64,000 bases of DNA, from positions 2,728,001 to 2,792,000 of the forward strand of contig NZ_CP139559.1 of NCBI RefSeq assembly GCF_034263275.1, in the 5' to 3' direction. The notes beneath the pieces are model-generated. The model saw only the letters and a program-made list of their open reading frames with translations. It was not told the origin of the DNA and made no database searches. Both the position numbers and the translations under genes were made by a program. Positions within the stretch are counted from its first letter, which is position 1. Every line of letters begins with the position of its first letter. Below, piece by piece: positions 1 to 8,666 of this stretch. Origin of the DNA: Mucilaginibacter sp. cycad4 (GTDB lineage Bacteria; Bacteroidota; Bacteroidia; Sphingobacteriales; Sphingobacteriaceae).

Positions 1-726
1 TAACTGACCATCAGTAGGGGCCCTTAATACTAAGCCCGCTACTTTTTTGCGCATCAGCTCAAGCGTGGTTTTCATGTGTGCATACTGCTCCTGTGATTGT
101 GAAGCCTGCTGTTTAACAAGCGAGGTATCCTGAGATAAGATCTGTTTGGCTAATTTGTAACGGTTTACCTGGTAATCATAAGTATTTTTTGCAGATTGAT
201 ATTCCTGTAAGCCGATAGCTTTTTGGTCATAAAGATGTTTATCCAGCTTGTAAATCCTTTCGGCTTCTTTATAAGCATTCTCCACATCGGCCATAGTATT
301 TAGTTTGCTGATGGTGTTTTGCTGAGCGTTATTACGAGAGATCTGCATTTGGGTTTGCTCGGCATACACAGCTGTTTCCTGGTTAGCCAGGGTAAGTTCC
401 AGATCGGTGTTGGACATTCTCAGGATCGGGTCGCCTTTTTTAAGAGTGGCTCCGTCCTCAACAAATTTTTCCTCAACAACACCACCTTCTGAGGCATCAA
501 GATATATGGTAGTCAGGGGCATAACCACGCCGTTAACCGGTATAAACTCCTGGAAAGGGCCTTTAGTAATAGTACTTATAGTTAAGCGTTCAGTATCAAC
601 ATCAAGCTTGCTTTTACCCGATGTAAGATAAATACTGCCGCCTATTAGTAAAATAATGCCTGTAATACCTGCAATGGTAAGTATCTTCTTGCTGTTCCAG
701 GTCTTTTTCTCAATTTTTCTGTCCAC
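1..726 (-). CDS. HlyD-type periplasmic adaptor subunit of an efflux/export system (partial, 3' end outside window)
   Basis: Membrane-fusion adaptor that would link an inner-membrane transporter to a TolC-like outer-membrane channel. The first 242 codons are present. Residues about 15-34 form one membrane anchor. A lipoyl-type half domain follows (DASEGGVVEEKF), then a long Q/K/E-rich helical hairpin, and the return half begins at LRAPTDGQ exactly at the window edge. GTG at 726 is chosen as start (VDRKIEKKTW...) because no ATG lies in frame in the 40 bases upstream. It is divergent from a sigma-54 regulator/kinase pair, which probably controls it. Whether the partner is an ABC or RND transporter cannot be seen; a MacA-like ABC system is my guess. 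Confidence 0.85.
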   Translation of the reverse strand, partial: MDRKIEKKTWNSKKILTIAGITGIILLIGGSIYLTSGKSKLDVDTERLTISTITKGPFQEFIPVNGVVMPLTTIYLDASEGGVVEEKFVEDGATLKKGDPILRMSNTDLELTLANQETAVYAEQTQMQISRNNAQQNTISKLNTMADVENAYKEAERIYKLDKHLYDQKAIGLQEYQSAKNTYDYQVNRYKLAKQILSQDTSLVKQQASQSQEQYAHMKTTLELMRKKVAGLVLRAPTDGQL

Positions 727-1228
727 TGTATTTTTATAATATTTTGAAATGTTATAACAAAAAGATATGCCACAAATTAAAATACTGTTTTTCAATCATT
801 TAAACACAAAATATAGTATTAAAGCGTACGCTTCTGTTACATCAGGTGTACGGTATTGATACACTGTATTTTTACGCTTTAACAGCATGTTGCAGGCAAA
901 TGCAGGTTAGCACTTCATTGTGAACCTTTTATATAATTTCAGGTATAAAAAGCAGGCATTTAGCATAAAAATTGTAACAGATGGTATCATTAACGAGTCT
1001 TTGATTTATTGTTTCATAGCTGATTGTTCATAGCATATAGTTCATAGTTCATGGCAAGGATGCTAAAAGTAGTTTCGATAAAAGGATTACAATTTACTTT
1101 AAATTTATAACTTTTGTTAAATTGACATCCTTAATAAAAGATGCTATTAATATTTTGAACTTAAATAATCATGTGCCATCATTTTGAGGGCCATGAACAT
1201 TCATCTATGAACTATTAACCAAAAATAA
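727..1228. promoter_or_regulatory. Divergent intergenic region with ttcatag heptamer clusters
   Basis: 502 bp between the divergent export adaptor and the sigma-54 response regulator, AT-rich and without a credible ORF. Four copies of ttcatag/ttcatgg start at 1013, 1027, 1041 and 1048, so spacing is 14, 14 and 7. Reverse-complement copies (ccatgaa, ctatgaa) start at 1191 and 1205, again 14 apart. The clusters face each other about 140 bp apart. They may be enhancer sites for the sigma-54 activator or simply a dispersed genomic repeat. I looked for TGGCAC-N5-TTGC on both strands and found no convincing sigma-54 promoter. Confidence 0.5.
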
Positions 1229-2587
1229 ATGATACTTAAAAAAGCTACTGTTTTAATTGTTGATGACGATCCGGATGTACTTACCGCGGTTAAACTTTTG
1301 CTAAAAACAGAAGCCCGGGAAATCATCACCGAAAAGAACCCCGAAAATCTGAACTGGCTGCTGCAACGCAACGAGGTTGATCTGATCTTGCTTGATATGA
1401 ACTTCAACAGCGCTATTAACACGGGCAACGAGGGGCTTTACTGGCTGCGCAAGGTAAAAGAATGGAAACCTGATGTTTGTGTGATTATGATAACCGCTTA
1501 CGGCGATATCGACCTTGCTGTGCGTTCGCTTAAAGAGGGCGCTCAGGACTTCGTGGTAAAACCATGGCACAACGAAAAGCTGATAAACACGATAAAAGAC
1601 CTTTTGGATAAAAAAGAAGGTGGAACAAAAACAACCAAAACCCCGGTTAAGAGCACAGCTGGTGATACCTCTATCCTTGGCGAATCGGACGTGATGCAGG
1701 ATATTTTTTACAAGGTGAACAAGATAGCCCCCACCGATGCCAATATCCTGATCCTTGGAGAAAACGGTACCGGTAAAGACCTTATGGCAAAGGCTATCCA
1801 CGAACGTTCGCTCCGTGCTGATAAACCTTTTATTAAAGTAGATGTAGGCGCCTTAACAGATACCCTGTTTGAAAGCGAGCTCTTCGGCCATAAGAAAGGG
1901 GCCTTTACCGATGCCCGTGAAGACCGTATGGGCCGCTTTGAAGAAGCACAGGGCGGTACTTTATTTTTGGATGAGATAGGCAATATCAGTCTGCAGCAAC
2001 AGGCTAAGCTGCTTACCATTTTACAAAACCGCCAGGTAACCCGATTGGGCACCAATAAACCTGTTGATGTGGATATCAGGCTCATCTGCGCTACAAATGT
2101 GCCATTGAGTGAACTGGCGAACGAAAACAAGTTTCGTAAGGATTTGATCTACCGTATTAATACTGTCGAGATCAATATGCCGCCGCTGCGCCGCCGTAAT
2201 GAAGATATCGTGATATTGGCCCGCCACTTTGCAAAATTGTACGCAAGTAAATATCTTAAGCCATCAATGGATTTTGATGCGGCGGCAATCAACAAGCTTA
2301 AATCCTACAACTTCCCCGGCAATGTGCGCGAATTGCAATATACTATTGAGCGTGCCGTGATCATGGCCGACGATAGTACGTTGAGGCCTGACGACCTGAT
2401 CTTTTCAATATTGGAAACATCTACAGAAAGCGTGGTTGACGCAGATAATATACCGTTAAGCGCCCTGGAGAAAAATGCCATACTGAGGGTTATTGAAAAA
2501 CACAACGGCAACATTACGCGCGCAGCCAAAGAGCTTGGCCTTACCCGCACCGCCTTATACCGAAGATTAAGCAAATATGATATTTAA
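1229..2587 (+). CDS. Sigma-54-dependent response regulator, NtrC family
   Basis: Three-domain transcription activator of 452 residues. The receiver domain (1-120) has the acidic pocket D12-D14, phospho-acceptor D56, T89 and K111. The AAA+ domain (about 150-390) has Walker A GENGTGKD and Walker B GGTLFLDEIG. The Fis-type helix-turn-helix at the C-terminus contains NITRAAKELGLTRTALYRRL. The sigma-54 contact loop reads GAFTDA rather than the classical GAFTGA (about residues 223-228). The stop overlaps the start of the downstream histidine kinase by 11 bp, so the two are translationally coupled and form a two-component pair. The divergent efflux adaptor is the likely target; that part is inference. 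Confidence 0.93.
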   Translation: MILKKATVLIVDDDPDVLTAVKLLLKTEAREIITEKNPENLNWLLQRNEVDLILLDMNFNSAINTGNEGLYWLRKVKEWKPDVCVIMITAYGDIDLAVRSLKEGAQDFVVKPWHNEKLINTIKDLLDKKEGGTKTTKTPVKSTAGDTSILGESDVMQDIFYKVNKIAPTDANILILGENGTGKDLMAKAIHERSLRADKPFIKVDVGALTDTLFESELFGHKKGAFTDAREDRMGRFEEAQGGTLFLDEIGNISLQQQAKLLTILQNRQVTRLGTNKPVDVDIRLICATNVPLSELANENKFRKDLIYRINTVEINMPPLRRRNEDIVILARHFAKLYASKYLKPSMDFDAAAINKLKSYNFPGNVRELQYTIERAVIMADDSTLRPDDLIFSILETSTESVVDADNIPLSALEKNAILRVIEKHNGNITRAAKELGLTRTALYRRLSKYDI

Positions 2588-3923
2588 CCGTTACGAATGG
2601 CGGCTCCTGCTGCGTGTATTCTTGTTACTAATTGTACTTACTGTTACGGCCTTTGTTATCGTAAACCTTGGCCAGCTTTTGTATCTCGTGATCCTGCTGC
2701 CGCTTGTTGCTTATTCGGTGGTGGATATGATCCGTTTTCAGAAAAAAGCACAGGATGAAGTAAACCAGTTTGTAGAATCAATCCATTACCGTGATTTTTC
2801 CCGCCATTTTGATGTACGCAAGGCCCCTAATGAGCTTAAGCCCCTGCGTAAAGGTTTTAACGATATCAATACTACATTTAAACTGATAAGCCGCGAACGT
2901 GAAACCCAATACCATTACCTGCAAAAAATCCTTGAACTGGTTGATACAGGTATTTTATCCTACGAGGAAGAAACCGGCGAAACCGGATGGATCAATGAGG
3001 CTTTTAAAACCATTATAGGCATCCCTTATCTTAAAACTGTACACTCGCTCGAAAAGCGTGAGCCATCATTATATGCTGAACTTATCAAGCTCAAACCCGG
3101 CGACAGCAAGATCATCACGGTTACCCGCAACCAGCAGCAAGTTAAGATCCTGGTGAACGCCAGCCTGATGCGCAGCGATGATAAATTATACAAGTTAATA
3201 GCCTTTCAAAACGTGAATGAGGCTTTGGATGAAACGGAATCGAAAGCATGGTCGAAACTGCTTAATGTAATGACACATGAGATCATGAATTCTGTAGCCC
3301 CTATCTCCTCGCTGGCCGATACGCTCAAAAACCGCCTGCAAAGCCCTGATATTGCCGAAAGTCTGCCCCATAGCGATCTGGAGGATATTGAGCTCGGCAT
3401 CGATACCATCAAGCGCCGCAGCGAGGGACTGCTTAAGTTTACCGAAAGCTATCGCAGCCTCAATAAGATCACCAAACTTGATCTGAACAAGATCATGGTA
3501 CGCAATATCTTTGAAAACCTCAACAGCTTAATGACGCCTACCCTGGAGAAAAAGAAGATTGAGCTGGAGATCATCCTGCGAGATCCGGCACTTGCCATTG
3601 AAGCTGATATTAACCTCATCGAACAGGTGATGATCAATTTGCTGGTTAACGCTATTGAAGCCGTAAAAGAACGTGAAGCCCCACGCATAACCCTTACAGC
3701 TGAAGTTCAGGGCGGCAAAACTTTTGTAAAAGTAATTGATAATGGCTTAGGCATGCCTCCCGAACTGCTCGACAAGATTTTTATCCCATTCTTCAGTACC
3801 CGCAAAACCGGCAGTGGCATCGGGCTGAGCCTTTGTAAACAGATCATGCTGCTGCACAAAGGCAATATCCAGGTACAATCAACTGAAGGCAAGGGATCAG
3901 CGTTTATATTATCTTTTGTATAG
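2577..3923 (+). CDS. Sensor histidine kinase partner of the sigma-54 regulator
   Basis: Membrane sensor kinase of 448 residues. Two hydrophobic segments lie close together near the N-terminus (about 10-30 and 34-48) with almost no periplasmic loop, so sensing is probably within the membrane or cytoplasmic. A PAS-like region follows. The H-box VMTHEIMNSVAPISS (His near residue 236) resembles NtrY-type kinases. The ATPase domain has an N-box (MINLLVNAIEAV), G1 DNGLGMP, F-box FIPFFSTR and G2 GSGIGLSL. It overlaps the upstream response regulator by 11 bp and should phosphorylate its D56. The signal is unknown; envelope stress or a toxic export substrate would fit the neighbouring adaptor. Confidence 0.92.
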   Translation: MIFNRYEWRLLLRVFLLLIVLTVTAFVIVNLGQLLYLVILLPLVAYSVVDMIRFQKKAQDEVNQFVESIHYRDFSRHFDVRKAPNELKPLRKGFNDINTTFKLISRERETQYHYLQKILELVDTGILSYEEETGETGWINEAFKTIIGIPYLKTVHSLEKREPSLYAELIKLKPGDSKIITVTRNQQQVKILVNASLMRSDDKLYKLIAFQNVNEALDETESKAWSKLLNVMTHEIMNSVAPISSLADTLKNRLQSPDIAESLPHSDLEDIELGIDTIKRRSEGLLKFTESYRSLNKITKLDLNKIMVRNIFENLNSLMTPTLEKKKIELEIILRDPALAIEADINLIEQVMINLLVNAIEAVKEREAPRITLTAEVQGGKTFVKVIDNGLGMPPELLDKIFIPFFSTRKTGSGIGLSLCKQIMLLHKGNIQVQSTEGKGSAFILSFV

Positions 3924-3983
3924 ACCGCCCCCCGGCGCCCTGAAGGGGGAGTTTTGATTAGCATCCTTTATATGACATTCGGA

Positions 3984-4016
3984 AAACTTACGAAGTTTCC
4001 AAAACTTCGTAAGTTT
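3984..4016. repeat. Perfect palindrome, 15-bp arms, 3-bp loop
   Basis: Arms AAACTTACGAAGTTT (3984-3998) and AAACTTCGTAAGTTT (4002-4016) are exact reverse complements around a CCA loop. It lies between the kinase gene and the FMN reductase, just after a C/G-rich stretch (3927-3950) that itself looks like repeat remnant. No T-tract follows on the plus strand, so it looks more like a dispersed palindromic repeat than a terminator. Confidence 0.7.
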
Positions 4017-4036
4017 GGTTCAGCAGCATCTATTTC

Positions 4037-4573
4037 ATGGATTACAAAGGCAAGATTCTCGCCATTTCCGGTAGTTTAAGATCAGGCTCATCTAATCACC
4101 ATATTTTGAGGTTTTTAGGCGGCCTGGTTCCGACTGATATAAGCTATTTTATGTACGACAGGCTGGCTGACATCCCACCGTTTGATCCGGGACTTGACCA
4201 TGAGCGCCCGCCGGAAGCTGTTTCAGAGCTGCGAAGTTTTATGAAAAATGCATCAGGCATTGTCATTTGCACCCCAGAGTATGCATTCGGGGTTCCTGGT
4301 CAGCTTAAGAACATGTTGGATTGGATGGTTTCGAGCAGTTCGCTGGTTGATAAACCGATGGCCTTGATCACTGCTTCATCGGTTGGGAGTCACGCGCATG
4401 CGGCTTTGCAGTTAACCCTTGGGGCACTTTCGGCAAAAATGATCGATAATGCAACTTTGCTTATTCCTTTCATCAGGAGTAAAATTGATGCTGAAGGGAA
4501 TATTACAGACCTCGAAACTGACAGGGCTTTGCGGGATGTAATGAAGGTGTTTTTGGAAGCGTTATCGTCATAA
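4037..4573 (+). CDS. NADPH-dependent FMN reductase family protein
   Basis: Flavodoxin-fold oxidoreductase of 178 residues, the usual length for the family. The phosphate-binding loop GSLRSGSSNH starts at about residue 12, and the signature CTPEYAFGVPGQLKNMLDW lies near residues 78-96 (the family norm is TPEYN.S.PG.LKN..DW). Such enzymes reduce FMN, quinones or azo compounds with NAD(P)H in the cytosol. The gene stands alone between two palindromic repeats, so its physiological substrate cannot be inferred from neighbours. Confidence 0.9.
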   Translation: MDYKGKILAISGSLRSGSSNHHILRFLGGLVPTDISYFMYDRLADIPPFDPGLDHERPPEAVSELRSFMKNASGIVICTPEYAFGVPGQLKNMLDWMVSSSSLVDKPMALITASSVGSHAHAALQLTLGALSAKMIDNATLLIPFIRSKIDAEGNITDLETDRALRDVMKVFLEALSS

Positions 4574-4585
4574 AAAACACAGAAC

Positions 4586-4682
4586 GTCATGCTGAATTTA
4601 TTTCAGCACCCCATAGCACAGGTAGACGGCCCGATTAGTAGGCGGCTTAGCAAATGAGGTGCTGAAATAAATTCAACATGAC
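4586..4682. repeat. Interspersed inverted repeat, 25-bp arms
   Basis: The left arm (4586-4610, beginning GTCATGCTGAATTTATTTC) and right arm (4658-4682, ending AAATAAATTCAACATGAC) are reverse complements with one mismatch, separated by 47 bp. The pair lies between convergent genes (FMN reductase and yceH). It has the look of a non-coding mobile palindromic element; it could also act as a bidirectional stem. Confidence 0.75.
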
Positions 4683-4694
4683 TAATAATTTTTA

Positions 4695-5354
4695 TCACTC
4701 TACCCCCAATTCCCTCATCAACCTGCCCACCGTCTCTTTCAATTCAGCAATTTCCTGTTCTGCTTTAACCAAACGAATCTCCAGTGCCGATGTCGACGAA
4801 CGGCTGGTAGGTTCATCAGCAAAATCATCGTCATTAATTTCAGGTGTTCCGCCTAATAAATGCGCGTACCGAACTTCCTTTTGGCCCGGGCGTTTTGGCA
4901 ACTGTACTATATATGGCGTTTCTCCCCCGGCTAATTTATCCAGGATCTCCTGCACCTCTTCTATGGAATCAAACTCGTACATGCGGCCGCTGTTGGTATT
5001 CAGCTCACCGGGTGTTTGAGGGCCACGAAGGATCAGCAGGCAAATCAGCGCTACCTCCGACGGTATCACCGGGAATACTATAGCAAAATTGTGTTTGTAT
5101 TTAACATTACGGATAGAACCACCGGTAGCGGTGGATGTCAACCCGCGTCTTTTCAACGAGTTAAGGGCGTTGATAACGGTATCATCATCATAATTAACAA
5201 CCGGCTTGCGCGATGTTTTTTGGTTACATGCCGCCACCAGTCCGTTAAGGGTCATAGGATAATAATCGGGCGTTGTTTTGGCTTTTTCCATTAAAGTACC
5301 AAGTACACGTAGTTCTTCGGCGTCAAGTACGGGTAAAGTTTGCGGTGAATCCAT
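4695..5354 (-). CDS. YceH family (DUF480) protein
   Basis: Protein of 219 residues beginning LPVLDAEELRVLGTLMEKA. The conserved opening TPDYYPMTLNGLVAACNQK(TS)RKPV is typical of the YceH/DUF480 family, which has a tandem winged-helix fold. The last 35 residues form a short heptad-like coiled coil (EIRLVKAEQEIAELKETVGRLM). The biochemical role of the family is unknown. It is divergent from the WalJ-like hydrolase gene. Confidence 0.9.
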   Translation of the reverse strand: MDSPQTLPVLDAEELRVLGTLMEKAKTTPDYYPMTLNGLVAACNQKTSRKPVVNYDDDTVINALNSLKRRGLTSTATGGSIRNVKYKHNFAIVFPVIPSEVALICLLILRGPQTPGELNTNSGRMYEFDSIEEVQEILDKLAGGETPYIVQLPKRPGQKEVRYAHLLGGTPEINDDDFADEPTSRSSTSALEIRLVKAEQEIAELKETVGRLMRELGVE

Positions 5355-5452
5355 GGGGCTAAATATAAGCAGGTTTTTATAGCGTCAAAAAAAATTGCTA
5401 ATTTTCTGAATGCTAAAATCATTAGGATTTAAATAATAACACCAAAATAGTT

Positions 5453-5459
5453 TACTTTG
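5453..5459 (+). promoter_or_regulatory. -7 box TActTTG close to a start codon
   Basis: TACTTTG lies 7 bp before the ATG at 5467, one base shorter than the Bacteroidota consensus TAnnTTTG. A start a few bases downstream would give an almost leaderless mRNA for the WalJ-like gene. Confidence 0.45.
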
Positions 5460-5466
5460 CATTTCA

Positions 5467-6276
5467 ATGTCTTTATTCATTACATCATTAAATTCGGGAA
5501 GTAATGGCAATTGCTATTACGTGGGGAACGATCAGGAGGCTATATTGGTTGATGTAGGCATTTCATGCCGCGAAACTGAAAAACGCATGGCCAGGCTGGG
5601 CTTATCCATGCAAAAGGTAAAAGCCATTTTTGTATCGCATGAACATTCTGATCATATTCGTGGTATACCGGTATTAGCCAAAAAATACCAGTTGCCGGTG
5701 TATATTACCCCCGGTACATTGATGCACCTTAGTGGTGTTGATCATTTTAAAGTTCATCACCTTAGCGCATTTCAAACAGTTATTATAGGCGGCCTCGAAG
5801 TAACATCCTTTCCCAAAATACATGATGCATCCGAACCGCATAGTTTTATGGTAAGCTGCCGCGATGTTAAGGTAGGCGTGTTTACCGACCTGGGAATAGT
5901 GTGCGACCAACTGATCCGCTACTTTAGCCAGTGCCACGCTGCTTTTTTGGAAGCCAATTATGATGATGACATGCTGGATAAAGGCGGTTATCCTTATTAC
6001 TTAAAACAACGCATTCGCGGCGGTAAAGGGCATTTATCAAATAAACAGGCGCTGGGTTTATTCATGACGCACCGACCGCCGCACATGACACATCTATTGC
6101 TCTCACATCTTTCTAAAAACAACAACGATCCGAAACTGGTAGAAGACCTCTTTACCAACTGCGCAGATGGCATCAATATTATCGTTGCTTCAAGGCACCA
6201 GGAAACACCGGTTTATTATATCAGCAGCACAGTTATTCAGACTGAGCCTTTAGGACAGCTGGGGCTTGGATTTTAA
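5467..6276 (+). CDS. MBL-fold metallohydrolase, YycJ/WalJ type
   Basis: Metallo-beta-lactamase-fold hydrolase of 269 residues. The dinuclear metal site is visible: HEHSDHIRG (about residues 59-67), with further ligands at KIHDASEPHSF, FTDLG and LLSHLS. The opening ITSLNSGSNGNCYYV is characteristic of the YycJ/WalJ subfamily, thought to be an exonuclease-like enzyme linked to cell-wall and DNA metabolism. It ends one base before the end of the convergent peptidase gene, so no terminator separates them. Confidence 0.9.
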   Translation: MSLFITSLNSGSNGNCYYVGNDQEAILVDVGISCRETEKRMARLGLSMQKVKAIFVSHEHSDHIRGIPVLAKKYQLPVYITPGTLMHLSGVDHFKVHHLSAFQTVIIGGLEVTSFPKIHDASEPHSFMVSCRDVKVGVFTDLGIVCDQLIRYFSQCHAAFLEANYDDDMLDKGGYPYYLKQRIRGGKGHLSNKQALGLFMTHRPPHMTHLLLSHLSKNNNDPKLVEDLFTNCADGINIIVASRHQETPVYYISSTVIQTEPLGQLGLGF

Positions 6277-7059
6277 TCAGGCGATATCATTATCGGCCAG
6301 GTTCTGCGAAAACATGGTGCTTAACATTTTATAAAGCTCCGGATGTTTGTGCTTTAGTTCGGCAGGCTTTTGGAAAAAGTATTCGGAAACAACAGCTAAA
6401 AACTCAGCTTCGTTAGTGATAGCATAGGGGTTAATATCTGAACGCCCGGCTTCAATTTTATGAATTTCCTGGTGGATCATTTTAAGCCATGGCAATACAT
6501 ATTCGTGAACAAGCAGATTTTCGGGCACACCATCGGTAGCACCATCTGATTTATCAAGCAGGTGTACAAACTCATGAATGGCCGTATTCTCTTTTCCTGC
6601 CGATTTACTGAAACCTTTTGTTAAAGCAGCTCTCGAAAGGATCATCTGTCCGTTCATGTAACCTGAACCTACCATTCCTAAAATGCTCCGGTTTTCGCCC
6701 TCAAACTGAAACTCATTATCAAAGGTATCGGGGTAAAGGATCACGTTGGTAAGGTTTCGGTATTTCCAGTCGCTGAAGCCAAATATCGGGATTACAGCGC
6801 TTGCGGCAATCATGATCCTATCCTCATCGTTCACAGTTGTGCCAACGCCCTCGATAGTTATGTTAGCTAAAAATGCGACAACCTTTTGTTCAAAAAGAAG
6901 TTTTTGAGTAATGTTGAGATGCCGGTAATAAGGAATATGCTGCTCTAAAAGCGATTTATAATTCAATACGGCAGCAGGCGTTTCATTTACCACTTTCTTT
7001 TTATTGAGGAAAAAGAATACCGCAAGTGCAATTACGATCAAAACCAGGATAGGAACCAT
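6277..7059 (-). CDS. MtfA-type zinc-dependent peptidase
   Basis: Membrane-anchored metallopeptidase of 260 residues. One N-terminal transmembrane helix (2-17, VPILVLIVIALAVFFF) precedes an MtfA/DUF980-like domain with the zinc motif AIHEFVHLLDKSDG (HExxH). The E. coli MtfA protein is cytosolic and acts on the Mlc repressor pathway; the membrane anchor is a difference. The upstream DUF92 gene on the same strand ends 33 bp before it and may be co-transcribed. Substrate unknown. Confidence 0.88.
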   Translation of the reverse strand: MVPILVLIVIALAVFFFLNKKKVVNETPAAVLNYKSLLEQHIPYYRHLNITQKLLFEQKVVAFLANITIEGVGTTVNDEDRIMIAASAVIPIFGFSDWKYRNLTNVILYPDTFDNEFQFEGENRSILGMVGSGYMNGQMILSRAALTKGFSKSAGKENTAIHEFVHLLDKSDGATDGVPENLLVHEYVLPWLKMIHQEIHKIEAGRSDINPYAITNEAEFLAVVSEYFFQKPAELKHKHPELYKMLSTMFSQNLADNDIA

Positions 7060-7092
7060 TTTATTTGCAGACAGGTAAAGGTGTAAAGCTAA

Positions 7093-7800
7093 TTATAAAA
7101 TAAAGTAAAACAACAGCATGAACAAAGCCGCTATCAGGGTATTTAAAAAATTCACTGTGTTATTATTTATCAAGCCCTTTCTTTCTAATACAGCACCTAA
7201 CACAGAATCAGCCAAATTTCCCAGCGTGCCGGCAACAACTATCCAGATCAGGTTTGCCGTCCACCCAATGCCTATGACATAAACGGCGGTTATTATAACA
7301 GAACCCATTATACCAATTAAAGTGCCTTCCATACTGATCACGCCGTCGAGCCCGCGTACGTCCGGCTTCAGGGTTATGATATTGAAGAAACGCTTGCCAT
7401 AAACCATGCCCAGTTCTGACGAAAGTGTATCAGCCGTAGCTGAAGCAAAACTGGCAGCCATCATTAATTGTAATGTATAAGTATGCACCGGAAAAAGCAT
7501 GATCAAAATTCCGCATAAGGCAGCGGTACCTGCATTGGCCAAAACCTGCCCGGCTGTCCTTCCGCCTTTTTCAGCGGCATTTAGGTCCTGCTTAACTTTG
7601 CTTTGAACCGAGGTAGCTGCCGAGCCTAAAATAAAGAAGGTGGTCATCATGGCTAAACCTGTAAAGCCGGCACCTGCGAATACCAGGATGGCAACAGCGG
7701 CACCGGTTAATGCTGCTATAACAGTTAGCTTATTGGCCAATATACTGTATGCTACACCAGCTATCAAAATAAGGGTCAACAAACCATAACTTAACCACAT
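7093..7800 (-). CDS. DUF92 family integral membrane protein
   Basis: Hydrophobic protein of 235 residues with about six predicted membrane helices. The conserved TADTLSSELGMVYGK motif and DGVISMEGTLIGIMGS mark the DUF92 family (phytol/CTP-dependent prenyl kinase-like membrane proteins). ATG at 7800 is preferred over the TTG two codons upstream. It runs ahead of the MtfA-type peptidase and is divergent from a methyltransferase. Confidence 0.88.
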   Translation of the reverse strand: MWLSYGLLTLILIAGVAYSILANKLTVIAALTGAAVAILVFAGAGFTGLAMMTTFFILGSAATSVQSKVKQDLNAAEKGGRTAGQVLANAGTAALCGILIMLFPVHTYTLQLMMAASFASATADTLSSELGMVYGKRFFNIITLKPDVRGLDGVISMEGTLIGIMGSVIITAVYVIGIGWTANLIWIVVAGTLGNLADSVLGAVLERKGLINNNTVNFLNTLIAALFMLLFYFIL

Positions 7801-7847
7801 AGCCAACCAAAGAGATTAATGTGGCGCTAAATTAAACTTTCAATTCA

Positions 7848-7855
7848 TACTTTTG
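7848..7855 (+). promoter_or_regulatory. -7 box TACTTTTG, leaderless promoter candidate
   Basis: Exact match to TAnnTTTG only 5 bp before the ATG at 7861. The transcription start would fall on or next to the A of the start codon, so the methyltransferase mRNA is probably leaderless. No clear -33 TTG was seen. Confidence 0.55.
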
Positions 7856-7860
7856 GGCAC

Positions 7861-8547
7861 ATGAAAGATATACTGGGACAGGCCATACATGATCATTATC
7901 ATCAATCAGCTAATCATAAACTTTGGATCAATAATCAATATGGCCCTAAAGAGGAAATGCCCATTGATATTTACTTTAGGGATGAGGATGACATGCCCGA
8001 TATTGAATGGCTGGCCATGAACGAATGCCGCGGAACCGTACTGGATATTGGCGCAGGTGCGGGCAGTCATGCTTTAGTATTGCAGCAACGTGGCTTTGAT
8101 TGCACCGCACTTGATATTTCCCCGTTAGCCTGTGAGGTAATGAAACTGCGCAATGTAAACAAAGTAATTAAAGGTGATATTTTTGTTTATGACGAACACA
8201 AGTACGATACCCTGCTTTTGCTCATGAACGGGATTGGCCTTACCGGGACGCTTGAAAACCTGAAAGTATTTTTACAACACATTAAACTGTTGCTTAATCC
8301 CGGCGGGCAGGTCCTGTTCGACTCATCGGATATCGCTTATTTGTACGAAGATGGCTTGCCTGAGAACGGCTATTACGGAGAGCTGCTTTACCAATACCAA
8401 TACAATCGCCAAAAAACCGACTGGTTCCCATGGTTATATGTTGATGAAAAAACATTAGAACCTATTGTTAACGAAGCCGGTTTTGGCATGGAAGTTTTGC
8501 TGGAGGATGAGTTTAAACAATACCTGGTAAGGTTGACGCAAAAGTAA
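7861..8547 (+). CDS. Class I SAM-dependent methyltransferase
   Basis: Rossmann-fold methyltransferase of 228 residues. Motif I is VLDIGAGAGSHALVL (about residues 61-75), the acidic loop is TALDISPLA, and the post-motif strand NPGGQVLFDSSD is visible. The substrate cannot be told from sequence; small molecule or protein targets are both possible. It has its own promoter and is followed by a repeat region. Confidence 0.88.
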   Translation: MKDILGQAIHDHYHQSANHKLWINNQYGPKEEMPIDIYFRDEDDMPDIEWLAMNECRGTVLDIGAGAGSHALVLQQRGFDCTALDISPLACEVMKLRNVNKVIKGDIFVYDEHKYDTLLLLMNGIGLTGTLENLKVFLQHIKLLLNPGGQVLFDSSDIAYLYEDGLPENGYYGELLYQYQYNRQKTDWFPWLYVDEKTLEPIVNEAGFGMEVLLEDEFKQYLVRLTQK

Positions 8548-8625
8548 ATAAGCCCCACCCAACCCTCCCCGGAAGAGAGGGCCTTAAAAAAGTCTCTCAA
8601 CCGTGGGAGATTTAGAGGAGGCCAA
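8548..8625. repeat. C-rich/G-rich interspersed repeat
   Basis: The stretch carries a C-rich half (gccccacccaaccctcccc at 8552-8570) followed by a purine-rich half with ctctcaaccgtgggagattt and gaggaggcc (to about 8622), giving an imperfect inverted arrangement. It looks like a dispersed intergenic repeat that may also act as a 3' stem for the methyltransferase transcript. Confidence 0.45.
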
Positions 8626-8666
8626 ATCAGATCAATAAGCTATTTTTGCCTAAAGCGAATCAACCA

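Noticed and set aside
727..1228. Sigma-54 promoter for the efflux adaptor
   Set aside because: I looked for TGGCAC-N5-TTGC on both strands. The nearest form, TGGCATATCTTTTTG on the minus strand, lacks the GC at the right spacing.
1301..1801. 166-codon minus-strand frame inside the sigma-54 regulator
   Set aside because: It is antisense to the receiver and AAA+ motifs, with no signals of its own.
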